A DNA stretch of 64,000 bases from contig CAJQUW010005533.1 in NCBI GenBank assembly GCA_907163375.1, positions 1,947,001-2,011,000 on the forward strand, written 5' to 3'. The DNA comes from Prostheceraeus crozeri (taxonomy: Eukaryota > Platyhelminthes > Polycladida > Euryleptidae). The notes below the pieces were generated by a model that worked only from the letters and a program-made list of their open reading frames with translations, did no database searches and was not told the DNA's origin. The translations under genes and the position numbers were made by a program. Shown here piece by piece: positions 12,801 through 24,259 of this stretch (positions are counted from its first letter, which is position 1; each line of letters begins with the position of its first letter).

Positions 12801-15800
12801 CAATTTTTGTTTTATTTAGCCCTTCATATTTACTTACATTTTGTAGATAAGTCTACAACAAGGGCATTGAAGACGATCAGTCTGAGAGATATTTAACTCA
12901 ATATTTAAAGCCGTACTTAATATCAACTGCTGTCGCATAGCCACTGCACATCTTACTTTTTTGTCAAATGGCTACCTATTGAATGGATGTTGAATTGATC
13001 GCGAAACTGATGAAATAGATTACATTTAAGAGTTATCTTCGCTAAATGTATAGACATTGTGAATGTTAATTTTTTGTCGACTTTTCATTGCTACTTAAGG
13101 CTTGTAAACTGGTCTTTTCGTAAGGAAATGCTTGTATGGAATTTTCATCTGATTAAAAAGTCTTATGTAGTTGTATTCTAGAATTTCTATGCATCATGCG
13201 TGTGCGTGTGTGAGTCAACAACACTTAAGAAAATGACCATAATTTAATCAGACATGCACTTTTCTAATTGAAGGCTAGCGACTTTGTGACTTCATAAGAA
13301 AGCCTGCGTCATTGACCTAATAAGCAAAAACAAAATGAAATATTATGATTCTGAATTCTAAACTAATATAATCGTAGCAGATGTTCATATTACAGGAAGC
13401 GTAATATTGTATATCAAACAAATTGCTTTCTTAACAGATACAATGCACATTCTTCTCATAATGAAGTAAATTGTGAGAAATTATTATTAACACGTTGATG
13501 CTTCTAGACGTCATTCATTCGATGAGCTTTTTCCATCGTTGAAGACGCCAAGAAGAATAAACTATTGTTGAATCTATCTATATATGAATCCAATATGTCA
13601 AAATTCCTGACATTGATTTTCTCTCATCTAAATGCTTAAAATTTGGTTTTAAGGATGTTTATTATGTGCCCTCAGCTTATTATTTGGAAATACTATCTTA
13701 GTTCACAATGGGTCTTCCCACATTTCACTAATCCTTTTCTGAGAAATTTCAATAAGTATCGAAGGGCGGTTATTGTTGTTTATGAAACGATGTAACTTTA
13801 TTTTATTGTATTATTACTAATTTATTATAATTTATTATTATTTTTAATTTTTTTCTTTTTTCATGCTCCTAGTATTTTTTCGAAGTCTTGGTGAAATTGT
13901 GCTAGATAAACTACCTGAGATCAAGATTCAAAATATAAATGCTATTGTGCCGGGTTCAGAACAACAGGAAGAACTCTATTTAGAATGTGCGCCATTGGTG
14001 TGAGTTTTGTGAAGATCAAAAAGCTGACGAACACCAGTAAAAGTTTATTGTCAATAAAAATGTTCAATATTTCGGCATGCGCCTTAATCATGAACTATGA
14101 AAAGAACGAGCATAAAGTAAGCAAAAGCTTAAATACAATATTCAAGTGCAAAAGCTATCATGGATGAAAAAGTGCTTGGAAATGGATAAAAGACCACATA
14201 GAAATATTGCGAGTTGCATCCATGATAGCTTTTGCACTTGAATTTTGTATTTTAGCTTTGTTTACTTTATGGTCTTTCTTTTCACAGTTGATGATTGCGG
14301 CGCGTGCAGTAATATTGAACATTTTTATTGACAATAAACTTTTATTGGTGTTTGTCAATTTCTTAATCTTAACAGGAAGAACTTTTTGGGTGAATATTTT
14401 TTCTGTCTAAAACTGTCAAATGCGCGTGAATATTAATTCACCCCTACATTTTGACCTTAAATGTTGCAATATTCCGTGAAGTCTTAAGCTTCCGTGTCAT
14501 TGACTAATCCCTCGTATCAACTTAAATGCATAATGTAGAGATTTTTGAAGTTCTCTATTTCATTCCAAACATCGCCCGAACAGCGAAAATCAAACATGAG
14601 AACATATTTCTCATTTATAAATGTGGAAATTTGAAAAGCGTTGGTTCATTTCATGAACGGCAAAATCTTAGTTCAGTTCAATCGCAGTTACTAGAAAACC
14701 TCGTTTGCTCAGATTAATACTCGTAGCTCACCAGTCAACGGCTCGAAACCTCCTCCACTCTCTTAAACGATCGAATGCACTGATTAGCAGCTTTAGAAAC
14801 CATGATTGTTTCCTGCACTTTTTTTCGTTAACTTAACTTCATTAACTTAATAAAAACTAACTTACTTGAAAGACCAGAGGAGAATGGAAAAGACCGGCAT
14901 CTTGATAAGAAGATACATGCGCTCGTACATATTAATGTTTGCAATACTACTCGCATGATTCAATTGGATATTATCGAGGCAAGCGGACCAGAAGTCCCTG
15001 CATAAGAATATGAAGAAGACGTTTTGTGAGTCTTAAGGTATGGTGCAGATACTGCAGTGGGATACATCTTGCATATCAATAATAAGATTTCTTGTACTAA
15101 TAAATTGTCATCTGAATCCAGAACCATCTATTTGTTTTCTGTGCAATAAGAATGTCCTTCGAATAGCATTTAACAGCTTTCTACTTATTTGTTTAGCCAT
15201 TCAAATACACCAGTAGGTGCAATAGAGCACCAATGCAAGATGAACAGCTACATTTGATACACAGATTGAGCTACATGTCATGAACAGTTACATTGTTATT
15301 ACATTAATAAGTCTAGCAGTTTGCGCTCAAACATTTTCAAAAGAGCTGGAGACAGCGATTTCCTCAGGAAGCCTGTTTCAGTCATCCAAAATTCTCAGGA
15401 AGAAAAAATTTAGCCGAGTTTTACAATCACACGGTTGTCTGTAGAATTTCAGACAGTGACCACGAGTGGTTGACGCATTTTGGATGAAAAAAAGTATTAG
15501 GATACCAGGGCATGTGGTGATTGATTTATAATTTTCAGTACTTCTGCAAGGTTCATAATGCGTCGACGACATTTGAGGGATGGTCGATTTAGATGTCTTA
15601 GTCGATCGTGGAAGTCAAGCGCCGTTGCGCACGTTCAATATGAACAATGTCTTTGGATCAGGATAGATTCTAAACTGGGACGGCATATTCCATGTGTGGG
15701 CGAACTAGAGCGGTAGAAAGTTTCATAAGTACGTTTGGGACTCTTCACATGAAAGTCCTCAAGATGGCAGAAAGAACGTTGTTAGACCTCTTGAAACAAA

Positions 15801-17662
15801 GGATGGTGTGCCATGAGAATTTGAGGTCATTCGAGATGTGCATTCCAAGGTCTTTCACAAAAACATTTATCTTTAAGTATTCATCTCTTGACTATTATAT
15901 ATTGTTGTAAATATGGGAAAATAGTCAAAAAAAGGATGCATCTCGTATATCAGTGTAAAAAATTGTACAATTAATTTCAATCACGACTTGTGACATCTTC
16001 AGATATAAAAAGTATTTCTTAATTTGATGCAAGTGAGCACTTTGCCAAATACATAGAAATAAGAGGTAATGAACTATATGAAAGGAATATACACATAATC
16101 GTAGTAGAAAATGCACAAAGATGATATATACAATATTATATACAAAAATTATATACACGATGTTTAGAAAATGTTTGAACGAAATGTTTCAAGTAGCACC
16201 TAGATATTTTCACATTCGTTGCAGATAAGATATTTCTTTAACCGATTCTTCCTTTCGTAGGCATTTGAATAATCGTCAAACTATCAGCACTGCAAGTGAA
16301 ATTTCATCAATTTGATTCTTCTAAGGATCTGGCAACGTTGACATAAATAGGTGCCTAAATGATCGTTCGGCTGAAATGACCATCAGCAAACCGTAATTGT
16401 TGATTCTAGTCTCACTAACCTAAAGCTAACCGACGGATTGCTGTGGATTTTCTCTTCTGTTGAATTTTACAAGAAATTGTCTGTTCCAATGTTGCTAAAC
16501 CCCTTCATTTTATCTGTCAGGTCATTGATATGCTACTAGTATCAGTGTAACCTAGAACTACCTGTCTAATGACTTTCTTTGATATTTCATCTTAGCGGGC
16601 ATACTATTCTGGACGCACGCAGGCTATATCTATTCCCTTTGCAGAGTTACCGACTTTGTTTAATAATAATAAGAATGCTGACAATAACTTTTGGCATCAG
16701 ATAGTCAATTTTTGATCGAAATGTAGCAAAAATCTGTGCCTATCTTTAACTACCATCGTATCAATATTTCATCTTTTTACTATGATGGGAAATTGCAAAA
16801 AATGTTTCGTCTGCCAGACACCACTGTTTGAACGCCATGAATTGACCCGATATTGTGGGGATTATGCAAGCCCTGTTGAAATTGGCATATTCCGAATTAT
16901 TCATGATGGTGCAATTGTAATATATGCGTGTTTGAAAATATTCACCAAGTGTGATTATCCCTTCATACCCACAGACCCTCATTGATTTATTTATCAAACC
17001 TATTATTTAGTTGAGACATTGAGGTCATCATTTTCTGATCTTTTCTTTTAATTTTTCTCTCTTCATTTACCTCCTCTTTGCGCTATATTGCATCATATAC
17101 TGACACCATTAATGAAACTTTGACACATATGTCGCAATTTATGAATTTTCATATGTCGCAAGAATTGGAAGTGACTGTAATATGCTTTCTATGTGTGATA
17201 ATGAAATTAATGATGATAATTAAGATTAATTAATTTATGTCATGAATAATATATATTATTGATCATAAATCCCGTTGGTGTATGACTTTATAACTTGAAA
17301 TCATTGTTGTATAGAGTGGAAGCTTTCCCAAGTCAGATAGAAGACTTATTTTTGTTCTACCGCGAGATCTTTCGGCCTACATCGTAGGCCATTCTCAAGC
17401 GACTGCCAAACTTGAAATCATATTCGGTTTGAACATTATTAACAAGGAACTTAATTTTTAAATGAGCTGATTGATTAATTAAATTTGCATACTTTTATTA
17501 CAGGAAGCCCCTGGACTGCCGAAAACTCGAAGTGGTAAAATAATGCGAAGATTATTGCGGCAGGTTGCCGAAGGGAACAACGATTTGGGCGACACGTCAA
17601 CTCTGGCCGACCCTTCCGTCATGACAGAACTTTTCAACCGCAGACCTGTAACGGTGGACTAA
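3402..17662 (+). CDS. ACSS2: Acetyl-CoA synthetase, cytoplasmic type, 3' part (three exons)
   Basis: The three exons (3402-3801, 11635-11885, 17504-17662) encode about 268 C-terminal residues of an acetate-CoA ligase, which makes acetyl-CoA from acetate, ATP and CoA. Reading in order: [10 protein letters not shown], the adenylation motif [38 protein letters not shown] (hinge and A8 region) and the catalytic-lysine motif [11 protein letters not shown]. Splice phases agree: exon 1 ends with the G of GGA and exon 2 supplies GA; exon 2 ends on a full codon. The tail ([11 protein letters not shown]...LF) matches the cytosolic/nuclear ACSS2 type better than mitochondrial ACSS1. Vertebrate ACSS2 is about 700 residues, so some 430 residues lie upstream of the window. 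No broken codon is seen in the exons, so the gene is probably functional. Confidence 0.95.
4660..4870. repeat. A-rich low-complexity tract
   Basis: Long A runs are broken mostly by single C, and occasionally G or T, on the + strand. It leads directly into the C-rich block that follows. The apparent lysine-rich or phenylalanine-rich reading frames here are artefacts of composition. Confidence 0.9.
4871..6950. repeat. C-rich low-complexity block, about 2.1 kb
   Basis: The + strand is dominated by runs of 5 to 17 or more C, separated by short mixed words, with no fixed repeat unit. The minus strand is therefore G-run rich and could form G-quadruplexes, and the plus strand i-motifs. Small islands of ordinary sequence (for example 5034-5105 and 5755-5800) interrupt it. 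All proline-rich or glycine-rich reading frames here are spurious. It lies in an ACSS2 intron. It may be real simple-sequence DNA or a stretch of poor consensus in the assembly. Confidence 0.85.
7174..8050 (-). mobile_element. LINE fragment, RT C-terminus and 3' end
   Basis: On the minus strand [15 protein letters not shown] is followed by [13 protein letters not shown], the catalytic YADD box (about 7950-7930). A long frame then covers the RT thumb and C-terminus (about 7828-7265; [42 protein letters not shown]). The coding part ends with a stop at about 7265. The 3' tail finishes in an ATTCT repeat (7174-7192, read as TAGAA on the + strand). It is 5'-truncated, as is typical of LINE insertions, with stops near the YADD box. 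It resembles Jockey/CR1-type elements. Confidence 0.85.
8051..11634. other. Interior of ACSS2 intron
   Basis: AT-rich sequence with no credible gene. Short frames such as those at 8591-8788, 8728-9051 and 10224-10418 show no recognisable domain and no coding bias that I can see. The only structured item is the tRNA-like sequence listed separately. Confidence 0.6.
10455..10529 (+). repeat. tRNA-derived sequence (SINE head or tRNA pseudogene)
   Basis: A perfect D-arm-like hairpin GCTC...GAGC (10464-10480; box A AGCTCAGATGGTCAGAG) and a perfect T arm (GTAGG, TTCGAGT, CCTAC; 10505-10521; box B) are in tRNA spacing. The acceptor stem pairs at only five of seven positions, and the anticodon arm would have a five-base loop (TCCAG-ATAAC-CTGGG). 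This argues against a working tRNA. The bases just after it (ACCAGCCGCAC... then CAATTTGATCT) recur at about 35623-35657, which suggests a dispersed SINE family. Confidence 0.65.
11635..11885 (+). CDS. ACSS2: ACSS2 exon (C-terminal subdomain, A8 hinge)
   Basis: The acceptor is CCTTTTTCAG ending at 11634 and the donor is CAG|GTGAGT at 11885/11886. The 251-nt exon completes the glycine codon of [15 protein letters not shown] and continues [25 protein letters not shown] and [12 protein letters not shown] to ATPDFIQ. This is the mobile C-terminal domain that rotates between the adenylation and thioesterification steps. Confidence 0.96.
11886..13962. other. ACSS2 intron sequence without recognisable features
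   Basis: AT-rich intron. A stretch at about 13500-13590 ending AATAAACTATTGTTGAATC then CTATCTATATA could be the 3' tail of an old retroelement, but no coding part is visible. Confidence 0.5.
13963..14383. mobile_element. Foldback insert flanked by 13-bp direct repeats
   Basis: The bases AACAGGAAGAACT occur at 13963-13975 and again at 14371-14383. Between them are inverted arms of about 155 bp (14011-14166 and 14217-14373), so similar that the same peptide can be read from both strands (SLLSIKMFN). A 50-bp spacer separates the arms. The right arm abuts its direct repeat, while about 35 bp lie between the left repeat and the left arm. I infer a non-autonomous insertion with a long target duplication; the family is unknown. 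Confidence 0.65.
15187..15880 (-). mobile_element. Degenerate CR1-like LINE, 3' end
   Basis: On the minus strand I read pieces [50 protein letters not shown] and [12 protein letters not shown]...ILDD. These match part by part the C-terminus of the LINE at 37834-42815 (DLGVLISKYLKFSRH, LVRPHLEYAIPVW, LQCRRRIMDLTTVF). The 3' end also agrees: ATTGCACCTACTGGTGTA here against ATTGCACTTATTGGTGTA there, followed by an A/T-rich tail. Several stops and frame changes show an older copy of the same family, truncated at its 5' side. Confidence 0.8.
15881..17503. other. ACSS2 intron sequence
   Basis: No gene is seen. A perfect small palindrome GGCCTACATCGTAGGCC lies at about 17373-17389 within sequence resembling ends of old retroelements (CGCGAGATCTTTC before it). 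AT-rich tandem-like sequence occurs at about 17200-17270. Confidence 0.5.
17504..17662 (+). CDS. ACSS2: ACSS2 last coding exon
   Basis: The acceptor is TTTATTACAG ending at 17503. The exon opens [20 protein letters not shown], which contains the catalytic lysine of the A10 motif, a lysine known in the family to be inactivated by acetylation and reactivated by sirtuins. It ends ...[10 protein letters not shown] and the TAA at 17660-17662. Phase 0 matches exon 2. Confidence 0.96.
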   Translation, partial: EAPGLPKTRSGKIMRRLLRQVAEGNNDLGDTSTLADPSVMTELFNRRPVTVD

Positions 17663-18180
17663 TTGATATCATTTTACCATATATGGGAGATTGAAAAATG
17701 TGCACTAGACAATAGTTACGAAGTGACTGTTGTTCTCAAGAAGCGTTATGTAATAGCGCATCAATTGGTTGTGATAAGTAGGGTCTACGACAAATTTTAT
17801 ACTGTAACTTAGTGAATTACTGAATTTCATAAATAGCAAATCAGGATGACAGTAGCTACATATTCGCACATCGTTTTACCTTTTACAATGATGAAGCAAA
17901 TTGGTTTAGTAGACATTTATTCATCAAGACACTAAATTTCATGACATTCTATTTAGTTGATGCCATTTTTCTCTGTGAATCATGTATTTATGTCGCTTAT
18001 TCAATTTTGCATGAGCAAACATTGTTTTCTGTCATGTTCCTATCCAGGTCATGATTACCTAGACCTTCTTTTAATAGATGAGACTTCAAAAGTGTCCAGG
18101 AAGTGCTTTTCATTGCCAATGCGAACGTTCTACTCTACATATTTGTGACAATATTCAATAAATGTTCACTCGGCTTATGT
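17663..18180 (+). other. ACSS2: Probable ACSS2 3' untranslated region
   Basis: This AT-rich stretch after the ACSS2 stop has no coding signal. It ends shortly after the first well-placed AATAAA. The extent is inferred. Confidence 0.55.
18157..18162 (+). terminator. Candidate poly(A) signal of ACSS2
   Basis: AATAAA about 495 bases after the ACSS2 stop codon, followed by a GT/T-rich stretch. Cleavage is inferred, not seen. Confidence 0.5.
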
Positions 18181-18984
18181 ATTTAAGCCACTGTAGTAAA
18201 TGAAAATGTTTTTATAAATACACTATCAATGTTGTATTTCTTCGTACTTATTCAAGTCAGATATTGTGGCAGTGTAGGATGTATAGCAAGTCAGGGACCC
18301 CACGGCACCTGACGTTGTTCTGTGGCTAAAATATTGATGCAGTAAAGCCATTATCAGATGACTTTTCCTAACTTCTAGTTTCGTCCAATCTCATGTAATA
18401 TAGGCTACATGCTTTTATCCATGTGAAGAGATACGATAGTTATAAGCTAGTGGGTGTTTGGGGTGCAAATGCGGAAACATCTAAGCTAATTCTCTAATTT
18501 TGCCAAAAACAATCATTCAAGAAGCCAAAGATAACAAATGACTAGTAATTCATTAGATGACAAATGAGTCATCCATCCAAAATTGGCGGTGAAACTAATG
18601 CTAATTTTGGGACACCCGGCAGTTGCTTTAACATACAGAAGATCTAATTTGATGGGCCTACGTGTGTCTCCAGATATGTAGCTTATAAACAAGCTAGAAT
18701 AATTCCCATTCAGAGATGAATTCCGCCGCTGATCCCAGCAATGAGAATGAATGCTGTTCATCATGAAGAAGAAATTGGAGTGAGATGCGTGAAGTCGCGT
18801 CTAGGGACTCAACATGTTTCACCGAATGTTGTTCTGAAAATCATACATCAGTTACACAGCAGGCAGCCTACACAGACAATTACGTAGCTACAATATTGGA
18901 GGAGATAACATGGGGAATTAAAGTTCCTCGGCTTCTGACTTTGTTCCCATTGCTCACGTGAACTTCAAATTCGATAGCCAGCTA
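18181..18984. other. Intergenic sequence after ACSS2
   Basis: No gene or clear repeat recognised. Short open frames here show no known domain. Confidence 0.5.
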
Positions 18985-19766
18985 CTCTGTGGGAACGCAT
19001 CTTGCTAATATCAACAGATTATCTGGCGAGGTAGCGATTTTGTGGATAATTTTTTAAAGGTTCATTTTCGTGTAAAAAACTATCTACGCATGTGAAAATG
19101 GGCATCATCTATCCAAAAACATGTGTAAAATTAAAAAACTACAGTTGGCGAAAAAGTTGCTATAATTAGTTAGTAGATATTTGTTTACTAATGCGAGCTG
19201 ATTTTTCGCCAACCGGCGAAATCGTGGATATTGTAGCAACTAATTAGTGGTAAGTAGTAATGTTCGTATATTACCTTCACATGAAAATATATTGTATGCT
19301 CAGTCTGACCTGATAAAAAGGGATCTTTTTTAATTCACGAAGGCTTAAACTAAAGAAGTATTTATCTTCCATAAATGTCGCAGTAAATACTATTATATTA
19401 TTCAAATATTTATCATTGCTGTAAACTATTGAATGTCAAGAGATGTTATGAAAATTGATATAAGCGGATTTTCTATATTCTTATCATTATCAAAGAATGA
19501 TAGTCTGCACTAATTTCTTAGATAGATTAGTCATATGTGGGTGATGGTGAGGAGGTGAGGGAGAAAATAGAGCCTCGGCTATAGAGGCGGATTACTAGAG
19601 AAAATAAGAGAGAAAGTCAAAAGTAAAAGGTGGCATAGAGCGCGAATTCGCGAATTGTCGCCGGCGAACTTCGCCAGCGAATATGCTAAAAATTATTACT
19701 GAACTATTGCATGATAATATGTAGCTGATTATCTGCCAGCTTTTCGCCAGATTCGTTCCCACAGAG
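18985..19766 (+). mobile_element. 782-bp terminal-inverted-repeat element, copy A
   Basis: It begins CTCTGTGGGAACG and ends CGTTCCCACAGAG, with TA on both sides (18983-18984 and 19767-19768) as a likely 2-bp target duplication. TGGCGA/TCGCCA words recur through the element, notably in subterminal positions, and could be transposase-binding sites. It has no coding capacity, so it is a non-autonomous DNA transposon. A second copy lies in opposite orientation at 22773-23554. I count only about five differences between the two, so the insertions (or a duplication) are recent. Confidence 0.85.
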
Positions 19767-20401
19767 TATCGTCGTCATAGTTTATATCCGCATGTGACAA
19801 CGCTGCTCACTTTAGGTAGAGCACTTGAACCAGAAAGATAACAGTGAGATCCACAGGCTTTGCGCATGCCTCTCACTCTGCTTGAAGCTACAACTTCCGG
19901 CTCATTCGGGGCACATGCTCAGGAAACCGCACGCATTCGATATCCACATCTGCTAGCAATGACGGGAACGAACGAAAACTTCACACGTCTGAAATGTCCA
20001 TGATGGGCACGTTTTCCCAGATCAGTCGGGCCCACAAGTGCCATGCGAAGGCCACAGACTGAGCTCCACTCTGATTTAAGGTGTTCGACACACGTGAGGG
20101 TAACGTGCGTGTAGCGCACCTACCAAAAACCTCGAATATATGGGCAGATCAAGGAAGGGCCACCAAATCGTCGTAAGGCACCGTCGCCCACCAAAACCTG
20201 TGTTTCGTGGGACATTGCGCAACCCTCAACTTAGGCATGCAATGTTTTCGTCCGGGGCAGTCGGTGAAATACTCCGGTGATTCACTGAATGCCCATATCT
20301 AATTCTCTTTAAAAAAATCGCAGCAAATGTAATTTGTTCTCTACTAAGTCAGTAAATGTATACTTTCAAATCACATTGGAAATAATCAAGTACATGTATA
20401 T
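19767..20401. other. Intergenic sequence between element copy A and a LINE
   Basis: No gene is recognised; the frame at 19919-20119 has no known domain. Confidence 0.45.
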
Positions 20402-20579
20402 GGTAAAGTAAAGTAAATATATATTTTCGATTTATATTGAGAATCATAAAGGAACAAATTATAAGGCAAGCGTATGGAATAACTGACCGTAGTACACGCA
20501 TAATGTTACGAGGATGCGGTAGGCGATAGGATGATGAGAAATGCAGGAATCACAAGTCGCTTAATCGACAATGATGTCA

Positions 20580-21764
20580 TTAGTAATTATAGTCATCGCA
20601 GGAAAAAGAGTTCCGACGACGAGTCGTCCTGAAAGTAGCCACGAGAAATCTACCAGAACGGGTTGACGTAGGAGGACATAGAGGATGAAGAGGGTGGCTT
20701 TCGTTTCTCTGGATCGCACGAAGAAAACGGACAGCTGCATCAGTTCGGCGAGAGTACAAATCAGGAAGGGCTGAACAATCACAGTAATTATGGCAAATAA
20801 TTTTATGAGCACGGCGCTGTATCTTGTCAAGTAGACATATATTGTTGTACGACAGTGATGTGAACAAAGGGGAACAGTATTCGATTAAGGACACAATTAA
20901 TCCGAAATATACGCGGCGCAGGTTAAAGGGATTTAAAACCGGCCGCAATATGCGCAACGCATACAGTCTTTGAGAAGCACGTTTGTTTACAGCGTCAAAA
21001 TGAGCGTCCCACTTAAGGTCCGGAGTGAATAGGACACCAAGAATTTTTATCTGCTCAACAACTTGAAGCTCAGGCAGAACAGGTGGAAGGTACCCCGGGG
21101 ATTTGGGTATCCATAGGAATTTGTATTTCCGAAGATTGAGTGACAGTCCTACAGTATTAGACCAGAATTCCATATGTTCATGCTCTTGGTTTGGGATAGA
21201 GGGCCGAGTTGGTTTAATCGGAATGATGTAGGTACAGTCATCAACGTACTTTATGACAGTACTGGAGGGATGCACAGATGAGAGAGAGCCAATCACGATG
21301 TTGAAAAGGAAGGGGCCTAAGATTGACCCTTGAGGAATGCCGCTAACTACAGGAAGTGAAGCACTGATGCTGCCGTGAATTTTGACTGCTTGTGTTCTCT
21401 CGCAAAGGTAGTCAAATATCCAATTGATGAAACCGAGAGGAAGCCCATTTGTGTGAAGACTCTGGATGATTACACTGTGTCCTAGTTGGTCGAAAGCCTT
21501 GCTAAAATCGTAGGCCAGTAGGGCCACACCAGACGTATCTGTTTCCTCAAGAGCTGATGTAATAGCATCACGTTCACAAATCTTGGACAGTATGGGCAAC
21601 AGGGAAATCGGTCTTAAGTCATCGATGGAAGGAGGTGACGTTTTAGGGATAGGAGTGATAACGCTGTGTTTCCAAGGAGTAGGAAATTTTTGGGAGAGGA
21701 TGGACTCGTTAATGACATGGGTCAATGGTGCGCTAATAATAGCAGCTGCTTCTTTATAAATCAC
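20580..21764 (-). pseudogene. LINE reverse transcriptase with internal deletion
   Basis: A 394-codon frame with HVINESILSQKFPTPWKHSVITPIPK, LRPISLLPILSKICER, YDFSKAFDQLGH, the turn SGIPQGSILGPFLFN, the catalytic box YVDDCTYI (in place of YADD), and the C-terminal RRVYFGLIVSLIEYCSPLF. Between KICER and DAITSALEETDTSG the usual segment, with its conserved QFGFR motif, is absent; comparable LINEs have some 30-40 more residues here. The copy is therefore probably inactive even though the frame is open. Confidence 0.85.
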
Positions 21765-22120
21765 TGTAGTGTATAAATCACTTTGTGTGGTTTTAATGTT
21801 GAGAGTAAATTGTAGACGTCCTCCTCAGTAATGAGAGACATCCAATTGTCGTCACTGTCTTAATACACATTCGTGATAGATCCTGGGTGCTGGAAAGAAG
21901 CGAAGAAAGAGTTAATATAATCTGCAGCTTCGCCGTTTTGTGTGAAGTTGCTAGTAATTGAGTCGATGACAGATGACAATGATGTTTTAGTTCCGCGGAC
22001 TTCACCAACAACCCTCCATAATTCCTTAGAGCTTTGACAAGCCTTTTGAGCACATTTTGTTTTCTCAGTAGTAATCATTGATCTCACTTTGCAGCTCAAA
22101 TGATTATACAACGAATAATT

Positions 22121-22741
22121 TCACTTGCGATATGCGTCCCGACGGCTCATCGACGGCAGAGCAAAATTAGTCGGGGTGCAAAGGATTGCGCGATGATCAC
22201 TAGTAGCAATCGGGCTCAGAAAAATGTTACAGAGATCGAAGGAGCTGATGACGTAGCAGACGTTAAGACGATTGAAGTCACCGGTCGGGATTATGTTATA
22301 CTCAGGATGCCGTAACAGAAACTTGTCGATGTTGCTTGAAATGAAAGATAGCACACCATTGGATGAGTGAATGACAGATGAAGGAGGGATGTATATTCAA
22401 ATGAAACATAACCTTACTTGGTGAAGCACTAACCAAACGCTGTTGGAACCGCACTCAGGACCGCTGGTGTCAAACCTATGAGGTTGTAGACAGTTTTTAA
22501 CACACATGGCAACACCTCCACCAACTCGGCCGTCCGAACGTTCATCTCGAAAGACAGTAAAATTGCTAATGAAGATCAAATCATCATTGATGGATGAGTT
22601 CAACCATGATTCTGTGGCTGCAAAGATATGAAGGTCTTTACTTAGCATTGTTGCGTGTATCTCGTCAAATTTCGGGTAAGCGCGATTAACGTTAGAGGAG
22701 ACAAATTTTGGAAGACAGGAAGCAGGCGGCGGTAAAATCAT
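22121..22741 (-). pseudogene. LINE apurinic-type endonuclease domain (broken)
   Basis: The minus-strand frame 22741-22397 reads VSSNVNRAYPKFDEI, FAATESWLNSSINDDLIF, RSDGRVGGGVAMCVK, and 22354-22121 continues IIPTGDFNRLN and SDHRAILC. Glu in the TESWL motif, Asp in GDFN and the terminal SDHR are active-site positions of LINE APE-type endonucleases. The two parts are in different frames. Confidence 0.8.
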
Positions 22742-22772
22742 TGGTGAAAATGGGAGTTCACTACAGCTCTTG

Positions 22773-23554
22773 CCCTGTGGGAACGAATCTGGCGAAAAGC
22801 TGGCAGATAATCAGCTACATATTATCATGCAATAGTTCAGTAATAATTTTTAGCATATTCGCTGGCGAAGTTCGCCGGCGACAATTCGCGAATTCGCGCT
22901 CTATGCCACCTTTTACTTTTGACTTTCTCTCTTATTTTCTCTAGTAATCCGCCTCTATAGCCGAGGCTCTATTTTCTCCCTCACCTCCTCACCATCACCC
23001 ACATATGGCTAATCTATCTAAGAAATAAGTGCAGACTATCATTCTTTGATAATGATAAGAATATAGAAAATCCGCTTATATCAATTTTCATAACATCTCT
23101 TGACATTCAATAGTTTACAGCAATGATAAATATTTGAATAATATAATAGTATTTACTGCGACATTTATGGAAGATAAATACTTCTTTAGTTTAAGCCTTC
23201 GTGAATTAAAAAAGATCCCTTTTTATCAGGTCAGACTGAGCATACAATATATTTTCATGTGAAGGTAATATACGAACATTACTACTTACCACTAATTAGT
23301 TGCTACAATATCCACGATTTCGCCGGTTGGCGAAAAATCAGCTCGCATTAGTAAACAAATATCTACTAACTAATTATAGCAACTTTTTCGCCAACTGTAG
23401 TTTTTTAATTTTACACATGTTTTTGGATAGATGATGCCCATTTTCACATGCGTAGATAGTTTTTTACACGAAAATGAACCTTTAAAAAATTATCCACAAA
23501 ATCGCTACCTCGCCAGATAATCTGTTGATATTAGCAAGATGCGTTTCCACAGGG
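22773..23554 (-). mobile_element. 782-bp terminal-inverted-repeat element, copy B, inside the LINE
   Basis: The ends are CCCTGTGGGAACG and CGTTTCCACAGGG, flanked by TG at 22771-22772 and 23555-23556. The reverse complement matches copy A (18985-19766) over the full 782 bp with about five mismatches, mostly in the terminal bases. It interrupts the LINE between ORF1 and ORF2, so it is younger than that LINE. Together the two copies form an inverted repeat of about 0.8 kb around 3 kb. Confidence 0.88.
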
Positions 23555-23559
23555 TGGTT

Positions 23560-24259
23560 TTACTTGACCTCGAAAAATGACGACGTCTTCTCCATTTCCA
23601 CGTCTCGTGCAAAGCTCCTGTCTCAAATTCCACTCCATAGTCTGCTGAATTTGAGTAAAATCATTCTTCAGAAACACAGAATGAAACTCTGCATTCTTCA
23701 ATAATTTTGACTTCATCAAAAGCTTTTTCTTAGTGTCAATGTCTTTTAATGTCACTCGTAAAAATCGATGGCCTTTATTCCTCGGTTTTCCAAGACGGAT
23801 ACATTAGGAATAATGAATGCCTGACAAGTCAAGATAGTCAACAAGACGCCCCAATTGCTCGCAATCGTAGTTTTTCCTCTCATCGAGTGTACCAGACGAT
23901 TTCTCTGATAGGCCTGATACTATTATGTTGCAGGCGCGATTTGTCCTTTCCTGACACTCACGGATTACCTCCTCAACGTAACCAGGGGAATTGATAACTT
24001 CCTTAAGGCTTTCTATGGCGCTTTGTTGTTGTTCGTGACTATTGTTCATTACCGACATTTTACTTTCTAATTCATTGATCTTATTCATCAGAGTTGTCAC
24101 GGTATTGCTCAAATCGTCAACTTTAATTGAAAGTGATCGTATTATATCGTTTTTCTGTTCTTCCAATAGGCATTTGATGTCTTCGCGAGTTAAGTCATGA
24201 GAAGAATTGGAACGGGGGTTTCTGGAGGACCTCCGCGTAGGTTGATCATCTATTGGCAT
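23560..24259 (-). pseudogene. LINE ORF1 (coiled-coil nucleic-acid-binding type)
   Basis: It starts ATG at 24259, MPIDDQPTRRSSRNPRS, then a heptad-rich coiled coil (LLEEQKNDIIRSLSIKVDDL...INELESKMSVM). RACNIIVSGLSEKSSG is the RNP-like motif seen in L1-type ORF1 proteins. A second frame (23755-23531) continues KKLLMKSKLLKN and LRQELCTRRGNGEDVVIFRG. A frame change lies between the two parts, and the end is cut by the inserted 782-bp element. Confidence 0.8.
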
